Source: Ruminococcus sp.
GTDB lineage: Bacteria; Bacillota; Clostridia; Oscillospirales; Acutalibacteraceae
Assembly: GCA_017404145.1 (NCBI GenBank)
Contig: JAFRCW010000001.1
Span: 1-64,000 of the forward strand
Reading direction: 5' to 3'
Length of the DNA: 64,000 bases
Position numbers and translations under genes: made by a program. This document shows positions 17,135 to 24,730 of this stretch, in pieces. The notes beneath the pieces were generated by a model that did no database searches, had not been told where the DNA came from, and saw nothing but the letters and a program-made list of their open reading frames with translations. Within the stretch, counting starts at the first letter, position 1. Each line of letters begins with the position of its first letter.

Positions 17135-17482
17135 ATGACACACAAAATGAAGCTTAATCCCGACCCGTTTGAAATGATATGCAGTGGTAAAAAAACTATT
17201 GAATTGCGCTTGAATGATGAAAAACGACAGAAAATAAAAGTCGGCGATATGATTGAGTTTTCACAAACCGAAACCGGAGAAAAGCTGACCGCAGAAGTAA
17301 TCGCTTTACATAAATTTGATTCCTTCGCTGAATTGTATCAGAAACTACCTTTACTGAAATGTGGATACACAGAATCGGATATTACAACCGCTAAACCCGA
17401 AGATATGAATTTATACTATACTCCCGAACAGCAAGAAAAGTATGGAGTGTTAGGCATAGAATTGAAAGTACTTAACCTATGA
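17135..17482 (+). CDS. ASCH domain protein
   Basis: The 115-residue protein matches the ASCH fold: MKLNPDPFEMICSGKKTIEL, RLNDEKRQKIKVGDMIEF and a closing GVLGIELKVL. ASCH domains are PUA-like, bind RNA or nucleotide bases, and some are nucleases or cytidine amidohydrolases (YqfB). Its stop overlaps the following HD gene by four bases (ATGA). Confidence 0.85.
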   Translation: MTHKMKLNPDPFEMICSGKKTIELRLNDEKRQKIKVGDMIEFSQTETGEKLTAEVIALHKFDSFAELYQKLPLLKCGYTESDITTAKPEDMNLYYTPEQQEKYGVLGIELKVLNL

Positions 17483-18078
17483 AAGAGCACTTTATGAAAC
17501 TACCAACAATTATTGAAGCAGAAAAACTATTAAACGAAGCAGAACAGCGCAACCCCGGCGCTTGGATTGGTCACAGCAAAACCGCCGCCCTTTGCGCCAA
17601 AGAGATTGCGGAGCATTGTGACAATATTGACATCGATACCGCCTATGTGTTCGGCTTGTTACATGATATCGGCAGGCGTGAGGGTGTAACTGATATGCGG
17701 CACATTATCGACGGCTACCATTTTATGACCTCTCTCGGCTATGATGAGTGCGCACGAATTTGTCTGACGCACTCATTTCCGTATAAAGATATTCTCTCCT
17801 ATAACGGTCAGAATGACTGTACAGCAGAGGAAACTAATTTTATTAAAACCTTTATTGAAAAAACTGAGTACAACGATTACGACAAGATGATTCAGCTCTG
17901 TGATGCGCTCGCTCTACCCGACGGAGCAACCTTTATCGAAAAGCGTCTTGTTGATGTGGTTATGCGCAGGGGCTTTAACGATTTGACTATCCCGAAATGG
18001 AAAGCATTCTTTGATTTGAAAGATTATTTTGATAAGAAAACAGGAATAGATATTTATAAGTTAATAGGTGTAAAGTAA
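17479..18078 (+). CDS. HD-domain hydrolase 3
   Basis: The 199-residue protein has H-HD-D ligands: His in WIGHSKTAALCA, HD in LLHDIGRREG, His in THSFPY and Asp in LCDALALPDG. This is the third HD hydrolase of the cargo and is unlike the other two outside the motif. It overlaps the ASCH gene upstream by four bases and the methyltransferase downstream by one, so the three are tightly coupled. Confidence 0.85.
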   Translation: MKEHFMKLPTIIEAEKLLNEAEQRNPGAWIGHSKTAALCAKEIAEHCDNIDIDTAYVFGLLHDIGRREGVTDMRHIIDGYHFMTSLGYDECARICLTHSFPYKDILSYNGQNDCTAEETNFIKTFIEKTEYNDYDKMIQLCDALALPDGATFIEKRLVDVVMRRGFNDLTIPKWKAFFDLKDYFDKKTGIDIYKLIGVK

Positions 18079-18890
18079 TGGAAACCATAAATGAAGTATA
18101 TGAGTTTTACAATAACGGAGCAGAGGTTGACCGCCTCGAACGTGGTTTGGGGATAATTGAGTTTTATCGCTCAAAGGAAATTATTTCACAATACATAACC
18201 AATAAAAGCACTATTTATGATATAGGCGGCGGTATTGGTAAATACTCAGCATGGCTTGCGGAGCAGGGACACGATGTAACGCTGATTGAGCTTGCTCCGA
18301 CAGCGGTTGATTACGCAAAGAAGAATATGAAAATGTCCTATGTAGCAGAGGTCGGTGATGCGAGAGAAATCAATAAGCCTGACGAGAGCGCAGATGTTGT
18401 TTTGCTGATGGGACCGCTATACCATTTACAGAATAAGTCAGACCGTATAAAAGCGTTGAATGAAGCGCACCGTGTTCTGAAAAAAGGCGGATTGCTGATA
18501 GCAGCGGGCATTTCTAAATTCAGCTCCACCACTTGGGCACTGTCTGTTTACGGAAACGGTTGTGACTTTATTGATGATGATATTTATATGAATATGCTCA
18601 AACATGAGCTTGCCACAGGAGAGCATATCCGTCCTAAAGAATATCCGTTTATTATCGCAAATGCCTATTTCCATACAATAGATGAGTTGAGGAATGAGGT
18701 TAAATACAGCGGTTTAGAGATTGTAAATCATCACGCTGTGGAGGGTTGCATTTGGATTACACCAACACTCGAAGAAAAATGGCAGGATACAGACAGCAGA
18801 AACAGACTGCTTGAACTAATTCACGCTACCGAACACGAAGAAACCTTGATGGGCTTAAGTCCGCATTTCTTGGTGGTTGGAAAGAAATAA
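18078..18890 (+). CDS. Class I SAM-dependent methyltransferase
   Basis: The 270-residue protein has motif I IYDIGGGIGKYSAWLA, an acidic motif II ending VTLIELAP and a post-motif ADVVLLMGPLYHL, as in UbiE/COQ5-like small-molecule methyltransferases. The C-terminal 90 residues form a variable substrate cap. Its substrate is unknown. It is the penultimate gene of the enzyme series. Confidence 0.88.
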   Translation: METINEVYEFYNNGAEVDRLERGLGIIEFYRSKEIISQYITNKSTIYDIGGGIGKYSAWLAEQGHDVTLIELAPTAVDYAKKNMKMSYVAEVGDAREINKPDESADVVLLMGPLYHLQNKSDRIKALNEAHRVLKKGGLLIAAGISKFSSTTWALSVYGNGCDFIDDDIYMNMLKHELATGEHIRPKEYPFIIANAYFHTIDELRNEVKYSGLEIVNHHAVEGCIWITPTLEEKWQDTDSRNRLLELIHATEHEETLMGLSPHFLVVGKK

Positions 18891-18902
18891 GGAGGTTATA
18901 CC

Positions 18903-19832
18903 ATGCTTGCCCAAAAACTAAAATCAGGCGATGAAATAAGAGTAATCGCACCGTCACGCAGTTTAGCTCATGTTTGGGAGGAAAAGTCCTACAAAGCATT
19001 GTGTTGCCTTGAAAAGCAGGGCTTTCACGTTACCTTTTCAAAGCACAGTCGGGAAATAGACGATTGGAATTCGTCATCCATTCAATCCAGAGTTGAGGAT
19101 ATACACGAGGCGTTTATCGACAACAATGTTAAAGCAATCCTAACAGCTATTGGCGGCTTTAATGTTAACCAAATATTAGAGCATATTGACTATGACATCA
19201 TCAGACAGTATCCCAAAATCCTCTGCGGATATTCTGACATCACCGCATTACTCAGTGCTGTTTATGCAAAGACGGGTTTAGTGACCTATCACGGCGCACA
19301 CTTTAGCACGTTTGGTTTTGAGATAGAGCCGGAATATACGCAAAAAGCATTTTTTGATTGCGTGATGAAAGAGGGCAGCTTAACGCTGAAACCTTCTCAA
19401 ACCGCAAAAGAATATACCGTCATTCAACAAGGCACTTGTGAAGGAACGATCATAGGTGGCAACCTCTGTACGCTTAATCTACTCCAAGGTACTCAGTTTA
19501 TGCCGCAGGCAGAGGATATTGTCTTGTTCCTTGAAGATGACAACATTATGGGCGATTACTTTATCTATGAGTTTGACCGCAATTTTCAATCGCTGTTGCA
19601 GGCTTATGGTACAGAGAGAATAAAGGGTGTTGTATTCGGCAGATTTGACGAGAGCTGTAAAATGAGTGCGGACGTTGTGAAAAGAATTATTGCTGATAAG
19701 CTACCAGAGAATATTCCTGTTTTGTTTGGTGTAGATTTTGGACATGTTTTCCCGATGATAACCTTTCCGAATGGCGGTAGGATAAAAATTGAAGCAACCA
19801 ACAATTTGTTAATTGAAATCGTCAAACATTAG
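18903..19832 (+). CDS. S66 family peptidase (LD-carboxypeptidase/MccF-like)
   Basis: The 309-residue protein has the S66 Ser nucleophile in CGYSDITALL, a following YHGAHFSTFG, the GGNLCTLNLLQGT segment and a late His in FGHVFPM. S66 includes the peptidoglycan-recycling LdcA and the MccF enzymes that destroy microcin C-like aminoacyl-nucleotides. Its length and the lack of a signal peptide fit cytoplasmic MccF/LdcA. AGGAGG precedes the start. A self-immunity role is plausible but inferred. Confidence 0.85.
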   Translation: MLAQKLKSGDEIRVIAPSRSLAHVWEEKSYKALCCLEKQGFHVTFSKHSREIDDWNSSSIQSRVEDIHEAFIDNNVKAILTAIGGFNVNQILEHIDYDIIRQYPKILCGYSDITALLSAVYAKTGLVTYHGAHFSTFGFEIEPEYTQKAFFDCVMKEGSLTLKPSQTAKEYTVIQQGTCEGTIIGGNLCTLNLLQGTQFMPQAEDIVLFLEDDNIMGDYFIYEFDRNFQSLLQAYGTERIKGVVFGRFDESCKMSADVVKRIIADKLPENIPVLFGVDFGHVFPMITFPNGGRIKIEATNNLLIEIVKH

Positions 19833-20031
19833 ATTCGAGGTAATTTTAGAACAGAAAAGTATAAACGGCACTATGAAATGTGGTTACCCATAGATATGAG
19901 TTTAAGATAATTACATTTATCTCTCATTGGATAATCATAATGCGACCATTTATTTTTTGCCTTCCGGCACTTTGTGCTTGGAGGGCTTTGTTTTTGTGAG
20001 ATACATTTTCAAGTTTTGTGAAAAAAAGACC

Positions 20032-20060
20032 TTGACAAAATTTTTAAACAGAGATATAAT
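20032..20060 (+). promoter_or_regulatory. Consensus sigma-A promoter
   Basis: TTGACA, a 17-base spacer and TATAAT, all perfect matches to consensus. It is the best promoter in the ICE part and faces the small gene at 20217 and the recombination module. Confidence 0.85.
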
Positions 20061-20072
20061 AGAGAACGCAAT

Positions 20073-20086
20073 CGAACAATCGTTCT
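20073..20086 (+). promoter_or_regulatory. LexA/DinR-like box at the transcription start
   Basis: CGAACAATCGTTCT matches the Gram-positive SOS box (CGAAC-N4-GTTC core, 12 of 14 positions of CGAACRNRYGTTYC). It begins 13 bases after the minus-10 hexamer, where bound LexA would block transcription. This would tie the recombination module to DNA damage. Confidence 0.5.
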
Positions 20087-20216
20087 AAAACGAAATAATC
20101 TCTCCTTGCTGCCCCGTGCAAGGTTTGAAATATAGTTTTTTAGGAGTTGATTAAAAAGAGTGTAGTTTTACTTTCAATTGAATATGTATCAAATTATGTG
20201 ATTAAATGAAGTTAGT

Positions 20217-20411
20217 ATGGAAGGAAGTAAAGCAGTGAAGAAAACTAATTTGATAAAAACGCCGAAAGAAAGAATTACGCTTGGTGAGTGTGTCAGAACG
20301 GATACGGGAGAGCCTGCGCTGAAAGTTAAAAAGAGCAACAAGGACAAATATGAAACTATCCCTATGAGTAAGCTAATTGAGCTGATGATCCTGACATCAA
20401 ATCGAAATTAA
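20217..20411 (+). CDS. Small basic protein of the ICE regulatory region
   Basis: The 64-residue frame encodes a basic protein (LIKTPKERITLGECVRTDTG, then SKLIELMILTSN). ATG 20217 has no strong ribosome site; a GTG at 20235 follows GGAAGG and would give a 58-residue product. It is preceded by the strongest promoter in the region and followed by a terminator, which supports its being real. I do not recognise the family. Confidence 0.55.
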   Translation: MEGSKAVKKTNLIKTPKERITLGECVRTDTGEPALKVKKSNKDKYETIPMSKLIELMILTSNRN

Positions 20412-20941
20412 GCAGAAAACCCAAATGCGAGGTTTTCGCCTCTACAACAAAATAAAACTCTATGATTGAGTTTAATCAAGATGAATTAAGCCGACACGAG
20501 TGTTTCCAAAGTTTCTGTAATCAGAGATTTTAGAAATGTTCGTGTCGGTTTTTTTTGCTTTTACATATACGATTCAGGGTGTACAGACAATGTGCTGTGC
20601 TGACATAACAGTGTTAGAATTAGCGGTTTATTTCACGATATATGACATCTCCCATATAGCAAAACACGCTTGATTCAATGTGACAATTATAGAATTTTAG
20701 TTGTTTTTTGAGCTTTTTTACATTTTTCAGAACCTATCTTTTTTCATTCGACAATATACTGCGGTAAACGCAACCATAGTTCGGCAAAATATTTTTCCAA
20801 TTTGTAGTAGTATAGAAAGCGAGGAAATTTGACTAAATCACTGATAATAGCTGAGTTTTTGAGAATTTTCGACTGACAAAATTACCCAAAGTTTTTATGG
20901 GTATTTGTAACATCTTTACTGTTGGTGGTAAGTAGAGATTT
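20412..20941 (+). other. Intergenic AT-rich region
   Basis: Apart from the terminator at 20491-20556 there is no credible gene here. The sequence is AT-rich with several T-runs. A GACAAAATTACCCAAAG segment near 20875 with a later GGGTATTTGTAAC half-inverted repeat is noted without interpretation. Confidence 0.4.
20491..20556 (+). terminator. Rho-independent terminator
   Basis: A nine-bp outer stem (CCGACACGA 20491-20499 with TCGTGTCGG 20540-20548), extended by a GTTTC/GAAA inner helix, is followed by eight T residues. It ends the transcript of the small gene at 20217. Confidence 0.8.
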
Positions 20942-21161
20942 TTTTAGCAAATCCACCATTTAAAAATATATTCAAGCCTGAGTGTACATCAGGGCGAGGA
21001 TACAGATATTGCAATACTGACCGAAAAGGTCAAAAGCAAAATCGGTACCCTTTCCTTTGTATACTCAAAATTACAAGGGTTGGTGCCGATTGGCACTAAC
21101 CCTGTTTTATGCTCGTCCTGACTGCTTACGGCGGAAAGGACGTCAAATGTTTTTGCTAAAA
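20942..21161 (+). ncRNA. Candidate structured RNA leader upstream of the sigma-like gene
   Basis: Nested long-range pairings are visible. TTTTAGCAAA (20942-20951) pairs with TTTGCTAAAA (21152-21161), and CAGGGCGAG (20990-20998) pairs with CTCGTCCTG (21112-21120). Inside are a GACC-GAAAA-GGTC hairpin (21019-21031) and a 12-bp hairpin (21076-21087 with 21092-21103, loop GATT) followed by GTTTT. This multi-branched layout looks like a structured RNA or leader. It matches no riboswitch class that I can identify. Confidence 0.5.
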
Positions 21162-21242
21162 TGGCAATCATTAATCGCTAAATATCCGTAGCCTTTGGAT
21201 TTTGATTCAACCAAATTCAAAATTCAAAGGAGATTACGGTAA

Positions 21243-21788
21243 ATGTTAAAAAATGATATTTCTGCTATTGAGGAGCAGTTTAATCAAGAATGTACAGTTA
21301 TTGAATTAAAATACGAATATCCCGGTTACACGGGAATTGAAAAATATGCTATCGTGAGCAGTCTTTCTCAAAAAGAGATTGAAACACGTTTTCCCGAACA
21401 AGCAAGATCATATTCGCCATTTTTAGTTTTGGATATATCTTTTCTTGATGTAAGGCGTGATTATAGGAATAACAATAAAAAATATGAAATGAGAAGTATC
21501 CGAAGTGAGAGTGTTTTCGGTTTTAATGATAGTGATACTGAAACACATCATAAGGAGATATATGTTCCTGATTTCGTTGAACAATGGATAGAGAACTATG
21601 AATTGAAAGAAGCGATAAAACAGTTGACCGATAAGGAAAGGGATCGTTTAATTGATTACTTTTATAATGATAAGACATTGACGGAAATAGGTGATAAAGT
21701 TGGTTGTTCACCAAGAGCCGTAAAATATTCAATAGATAGCGCAATTAAAAAAATTCAAACTTTTTTTGATAGTTTACTTCAAAAATGA
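21243..21788 (+). CDS. Sigma-70-like regulator of the ICE (region 4 HTH)
   Basis: The 181-residue protein ends in a sigma region 4 helix-turn-helix (IKQLTDKERDRLIDYFYND, then LTEIGDKVGCSPRAVKYSID and a basic C-terminal helix). The N-terminal 110 residues lack a recognisable sigma region 2. Related ICEs have similar sigma-like regulators just ahead of their excision genes. AAAGGAG precedes ATG 21243. It probably directs transcription of the excision or transfer genes. Confidence 0.75.
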   Translation: MLKNDISAIEEQFNQECTVIELKYEYPGYTGIEKYAIVSSLSQKEIETRFPEQARSYSPFLVLDISFLDVRRDYRNNNKKYEMRSIRSESVFGFNDSDTETHHKEIYVPDFVEQWIENYELKEAIKQLTDKERDRLIDYFYNDKTLTEIGDKVGCSPRAVKYSIDSAIKKIQTFFDSLLQK

Positions 21789-21857
21789 CCTCGCTCAGTG
21801 GGTACAAGTGAGAGGGTAATAATTCTCTCATAAATACTCAAGAAAAGAGGAATCATT

Positions 21858-22412
21858 ATGAACAAAAAAATTGAAAGAAAAATCAAAAGGGGCGACATTT
21901 ACCTTTATGATTATGGCGAAAATGAACGCTCAATACAAAATGGATACAGACCTGTTGTAGTTTTGCAGGCAGATAACTTCAATCTCAAAGCACCTACCAT
22001 TATGGTGGCGGCTATTACCACCGCCATTAAAAAGACCTTTCTTCCCTCACACATCTTGATAGAGGATAAGTATGGGCTGACTGATCCTTCAATGATTATG
22101 CTCGAACAGCAGAGAGCTGTGAACAAGGAGCAGTTAGTCAATTATGTAGGTCATATCAACGACGACAACGTCTTGCGCCGCATTCATAACGGCTTAATGA
22201 AGCTGTACGGATATTGGGACTACATCCGATATAACAAGGCTAATATCCGGTGTCTGTGTCCGAGCTGCTTGAACAAGTACAAATATGTGCCGGAGCTGAT
22301 TGTGAAGCGAGTTGATCCGCTGACCAATATCAAGGATAGGTGTGACCAATGTCAGGGCTTTGGCTATGACTACTTCGTCTTTGAGAAGCCGAGGAGAGAG
22401 AAAAATGGATAA
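21858..22412 (+). CDS. MazF/PemK-like protein with C-terminal zinc ribbon
   Basis: Residues 9-115 match the MazF/PemK ribonuclease fold (IKRGDIYLYDYG, then GYRPVVVLQ, and SMIMLEQQRAVNKEQLV). Residues 130-172 add two CxxC pairs (CLCPSC and CDQCQG), a zinc-ribbon extension absent from normal MazF. No antitoxin gene is next to it, and it overlaps xis by eight bases. It may be a toxin controlled in another way or a repurposed RNA-binding regulator. Confidence 0.8.
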   Translation: MNKKIERKIKRGDIYLYDYGENERSIQNGYRPVVVLQADNFNLKAPTIMVAAITTAIKKTFLPSHILIEDKYGLTDPSMIMLEQQRAVNKEQLVNYVGHINDDNVLRRIHNGLMKLYGYWDYIRYNKANIRCLCPSCLNKYKYVPELIVKRVDPLTNIKDRCDQCQGFGYDYFVFEKPRREKNG

Positions 22413-22632
22413 TGAAAATGCTGCTATCCCTGCCAAAAGAATTGAAGTTCCTGTCTGGGAAAAATCAACGCTGACATTAGATGAAGCCGCTGCTTATTCA
22501 GGTATCGGAAAAAACAAGCTACGAACTCTTACGGACAAAGAAGATTGTAACTTTGTTTTATGGATAGGTAGTAAGCGCCTTATAAAGCGTGAAATGTTAG
22601 ATGAATACATCAGAGAAGCGTTTTCAATATAA
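22405..22632 (+). CDS. Excisionase (Tn916 Xis-like)
   Basis: The 75-residue protein has an excisionase-type winged helix: TLTLDEAAAYSGIGKNKLRT, and LWIGSKRLIKREMLDEYI. ATG 22405 lies in the end of the MazF-like gene with GGAGAG upstream. Xis would bend DNA and steer the integrase toward excision. Confidence 0.88.
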   Translation: MDNENAAIPAKRIEVPVWEKSTLTLDEAAAYSGIGKNKLRTLTDKEDCNFVLWIGSKRLIKREMLDEYIREAFSI

Positions 22633-22677
22633 GGTGCTGTCAAGCCTGCGATAAAGAAAATCGCATCATTGGTAAAA

Positions 22678-22715
22678 GGGCGTTACTGAGATACAATGTT
22701 ATCACGGTAACGCCC
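22678..22715 (+). promoter_or_regulatory. Hairpin between xis and int
   Basis: A perfect nine-bp stem (GGGCGTTAC with GTAACGCCC) closes a 20-base loop, 15 bases before the int ribosome site. There is no T-run, so it may be a regulatory or processing element rather than a terminator. Its arm GTTACGCC-like sequence resembles the TTACGCC repeats downstream of int. Confidence 0.5.
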
Positions 22716-22745
22716 GATAGCTATTAAAAAGGAGGTATAAAAATT

Positions 22746-23981
22746 ATGGCTACCAAACGAAAAGATTCACATAGGATTGTTTTGAAAAAAGGAGAATACC
22801 AGCGAACCAATGGCACTTACGCTTACCGTTGGACAGATGAAAAAGGAAAGCGTCACGAGGTTTACGCAAGAGATTTAGATGATCTCAGAGAAAAAGAAAA
22901 AGAGATAGATGCCGATTCCAATGAAGGGATAAAGGTTGAAGCTCGTTATGTTATTATAAACGAGATGTACGACTTGTGGGAACAGCTTAAAAGAGGAATA
23001 AAGGATAACACCTTTGAAAACTACAAGTATATGTATAACACTTTTGTACGTCCGTCTTTTGGAAAGAAAAGAATTCAGACCTTAAAAAAGTCTGATGTCA
23101 AGATTTTCTATAACTATCTTGCGGATCAAAGATGTTTACAGGCTTCTACGATAGACAGTATTCATACTGTCCTTCATCAAGTATTGGATATGGCTGTTGA
23201 CGATAAATACATTCGTAGTAACCCTTCCGATAAGGCTTTGAAAGAGTTGAAGCAATCGCACGCATTCAAAACTGAGAAAAGACGTGCGTTAACTATAGCT
23301 GAACAAGAGCTTTTTCTTAACTACCTACGCAATAATGAAACCTATTCGCATTGGTATCCTATTTTCGCTGTTATGCTCGGCACAGGTATGAGAGTTGGCG
23401 AAGTAACCGGATTGAGGTGGTGTGACATTGACCTTGAAAATGGTGTTATTGATATTAACCATACTTTGGTGTATTACTGCCATAGGCACGAAGTTGAGTT
23501 GAATGGGTGCTACTTCAATGTCAACACACCCAAAACAAAAGCAAGTAACCGTAAAATACCAATGATTGAATCTGTTAAGGAAGCCTTTCTGATGGAAAAA
23601 GCAAATCAGGAAAAAACAGGCATTAAGTGTTCAGCAGTTATTGATGGATACTCAGATTTCATTTTTGTAAATCGCAACGGTAAAACGCAACATCAAGGAA
23701 CTCTCAACAAGGCAATAAGAAGAATAATCAGAGATTGCAACGATGAGGTTTTGCTTAATGATGAAAATGCAACGGTTTTGCTTCCGCACTTTTCTTGCCA
23801 TTCGCTTCGACACACTTTTTCTACACGAATGTGTGAAGCTGGTATCAATGTCAAAGTGATACAAGATACTTTGGGACATCAAGATATTTCAACTACGATG
23901 AATATCTACACTGATGCTACCAAAGAAATGAAGAAACAAGAATTTGAAAGCCTTGATAACTACTTGAAGAAAGCAGTATAG
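22746..23981 (+). CDS. Tyrosine integrase (Tn916/Tn1549 type)
   Basis: The 411-residue protein has an N-terminal arm-binding domain (residues 10-60), a SAM-like core-binding domain (70-170) and a catalytic domain. The catalytic residues are visible: Arg in TGMRVGEVTGLRW, Lys in TPKTKASNRK, His-Leu-Arg in HSLRHTFSTR, His in LGHQDISTT and Tyr in MNIYTDAT. AAAGGAGG lies upstream. It catalyses integration and, with Xis, excision. It appears intact. Confidence 0.95.
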   Translation: MATKRKDSHRIVLKKGEYQRTNGTYAYRWTDEKGKRHEVYARDLDDLREKEKEIDADSNEGIKVEARYVIINEMYDLWEQLKRGIKDNTFENYKYMYNTFVRPSFGKKRIQTLKKSDVKIFYNYLADQRCLQASTIDSIHTVLHQVLDMAVDDKYIRSNPSDKALKELKQSHAFKTEKRRALTIAEQELFLNYLRNNETYSHWYPIFAVMLGTGMRVGEVTGLRWCDIDLENGVIDINHTLVYYCHRHEVELNGCYFNVNTPKTKASNRKIPMIESVKEAFLMEKANQEKTGIKCSAVIDGYSDFIFVNRNGKTQHQGTLNKAIRRIIRDCNDEVLLNDENATVLLPHFSCHSLRHTFSTRMCEAGINVKVIQDTLGHQDISTTMNIYTDATKEMKKQEFESLDNYLKKAV

Positions 23982-23990
23982 ATTAGATGA

Positions 23991-24032
23991 TATGAAATAA
24001 GCAGGCAGAATTTGTTGCCTGCTTATTTCATA
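23991..24032 (+). terminator. Strong terminator after int
   Basis: A 17-bp perfect stem (TATGAAATAAGCAGGCA with its complement) closes an eight-base loop. The descending arm carries TTATTTCATATTG, giving U-rich 3' sequence. Its GCAGGCA/TGCCTGC core recurs in the terminators at 26324 and 27439. Confidence 0.75.
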
Positions 24033-24060
24033 TTGTTTACCATAGAAAAATAATAAGACC

Positions 24061-24530
24061 TTACGCCACTTACGCCAAAACTTACGCCAAATGGAACAAC
24101 CTGAACACGAGAAATGGCTTATCCTCTACGGAAATAGTCAGTTTATGGCTCTTGACAGATGTAGGATTTATGGTAGAATAATAATTGTAAGTGTGACAGT
24201 TAATTGCTGAGAAAGCGCTATGATAAATGCCCCGTTTTTAGCTGCTTACGCCACTTACGCCTATATTTACGCCATTTACGCCATTTACGCCAAAACTTAC
24301 GCCAAACGATGCAGTATTTATAAACACTTATAAAGACTTATGGAAAGCGGTAAAATCAAAAATGGCTTAAATAAAGGGTTTTGGAGGGTTATGGAGAGTA
24401 ATATTCGTGATGTATCGGAAGTCCCGACAATGAAATCCTTAGATAAGTAACACCCCAAAACCCCAGTGTTTATGCGGGTTTCGAGAGTTATGATGTCTCG
24501 GATTTACACCATTTACGCCAAACTTACGCC
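24061..24530 (+). repeat. Array of TTACGCC direct repeats in three clusters
   Basis: Twelve copies lie on the plus strand. Cluster 1 is at 24061, 24070 and 24082. Cluster 2 is at 24246, 24255, 24267, 24276, 24285 and 24297. Cluster 3 is at 24504 (TTACACC), 24513 and 24524. Neighbours are 9, 11 or 12 bases apart, mostly in the forms ACTTACGCCA or ATTTACGCCA. Clusters 2 and 3 are both followed by AAACGRTGCAG. Position beside int suggests integrase or Xis arm sites at the element end. Confidence 0.7.
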
Positions 24531-24584
24531 AAACGGTGCAGAAAGTTGTGCAGAGCGTAATCAATCGCATATTTTAAGACCTAT

Positions 24585-24623
24585 GACCTTGATGGATTCG
24601 TTTCCATCAAGGTCTTTTTTTTT
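24585..24623 (+). terminator. Terminator with 12-bp stem
   Basis: GACCTTGATGGA pairs with TCCATCAAGGTC around a six-base loop, followed by nine T residues. No coding gene directly precedes it, so it ends a non-coding transcript or shields the next operon. Confidence 0.85.
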
Positions 24624-24653
24624 CAGGGAGATAACATCTCCCTATCATCTCCC

Positions 24654-24682
24654 TTTACTTTAAATATCAAGGATGATATGAT
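24654..24682 (+). promoter_or_regulatory. Promoter of the unknown three-gene operon
   Basis: TTTACT, a 17-base spacer and TATGAT lie about 50 bases before ATG 24731. Confidence 0.55.
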
Positions 24683-24730
24683 AATAGCATAAAGTAACGT
24701 TGCTTAAAAAATTTTTTAGGAGTGGCGATA

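Larger units (their letters stand above)
19833..20216 (+). other. Intergenic region with strong promoter and leader
   Basis: After the S66 gene there is a weak hairpin (about 19963-19985) followed by T-rich sequence, possibly a terminator. The rest holds the promoter and LexA-like box listed separately, a short CCTTGC/GCAAGG stem near 20105-20124, and an AT-rich leader before the small gene at 20217. No open frame is convincing. Confidence 0.5.
1..24623 (+). mobile_element. Right-hand part of an integrative and conjugative element
   Basis: A conjugation operon (1-7847), a cargo block (8.0-19.8 kb) and a regulator/xis/int end (20-24.6 kb) lie in one orientation. The order VirD4 tail, Maff2, TrbL-like, PrgI, VirB4, sortase, CHAP hydrolase is that of Firmicutes Tn1549/CTn-type elements. 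The left end with relaxase and replication genes is outside the window. The right end is not fixed: the integrase is followed by a terminator and TTACGCC repeats, but low-GC genes continue to about 27.45 kb. No att duplication can be shown because the left end is missing. Confidence 0.85.

Noticed and set aside
20989..21171. 60-residue minus-strand frame within the structured region
   Set aside because: It covers the paired stems of the RNA candidate and lacks a ribosome site; a structure explains the conservation-like appearance better, although a comparison could reopen it.
24061..24530. CRISPR array
   Set aside because: The repeats are only seven to ten bases and phased by 9-12 bases, with no spacers and no cas genes.
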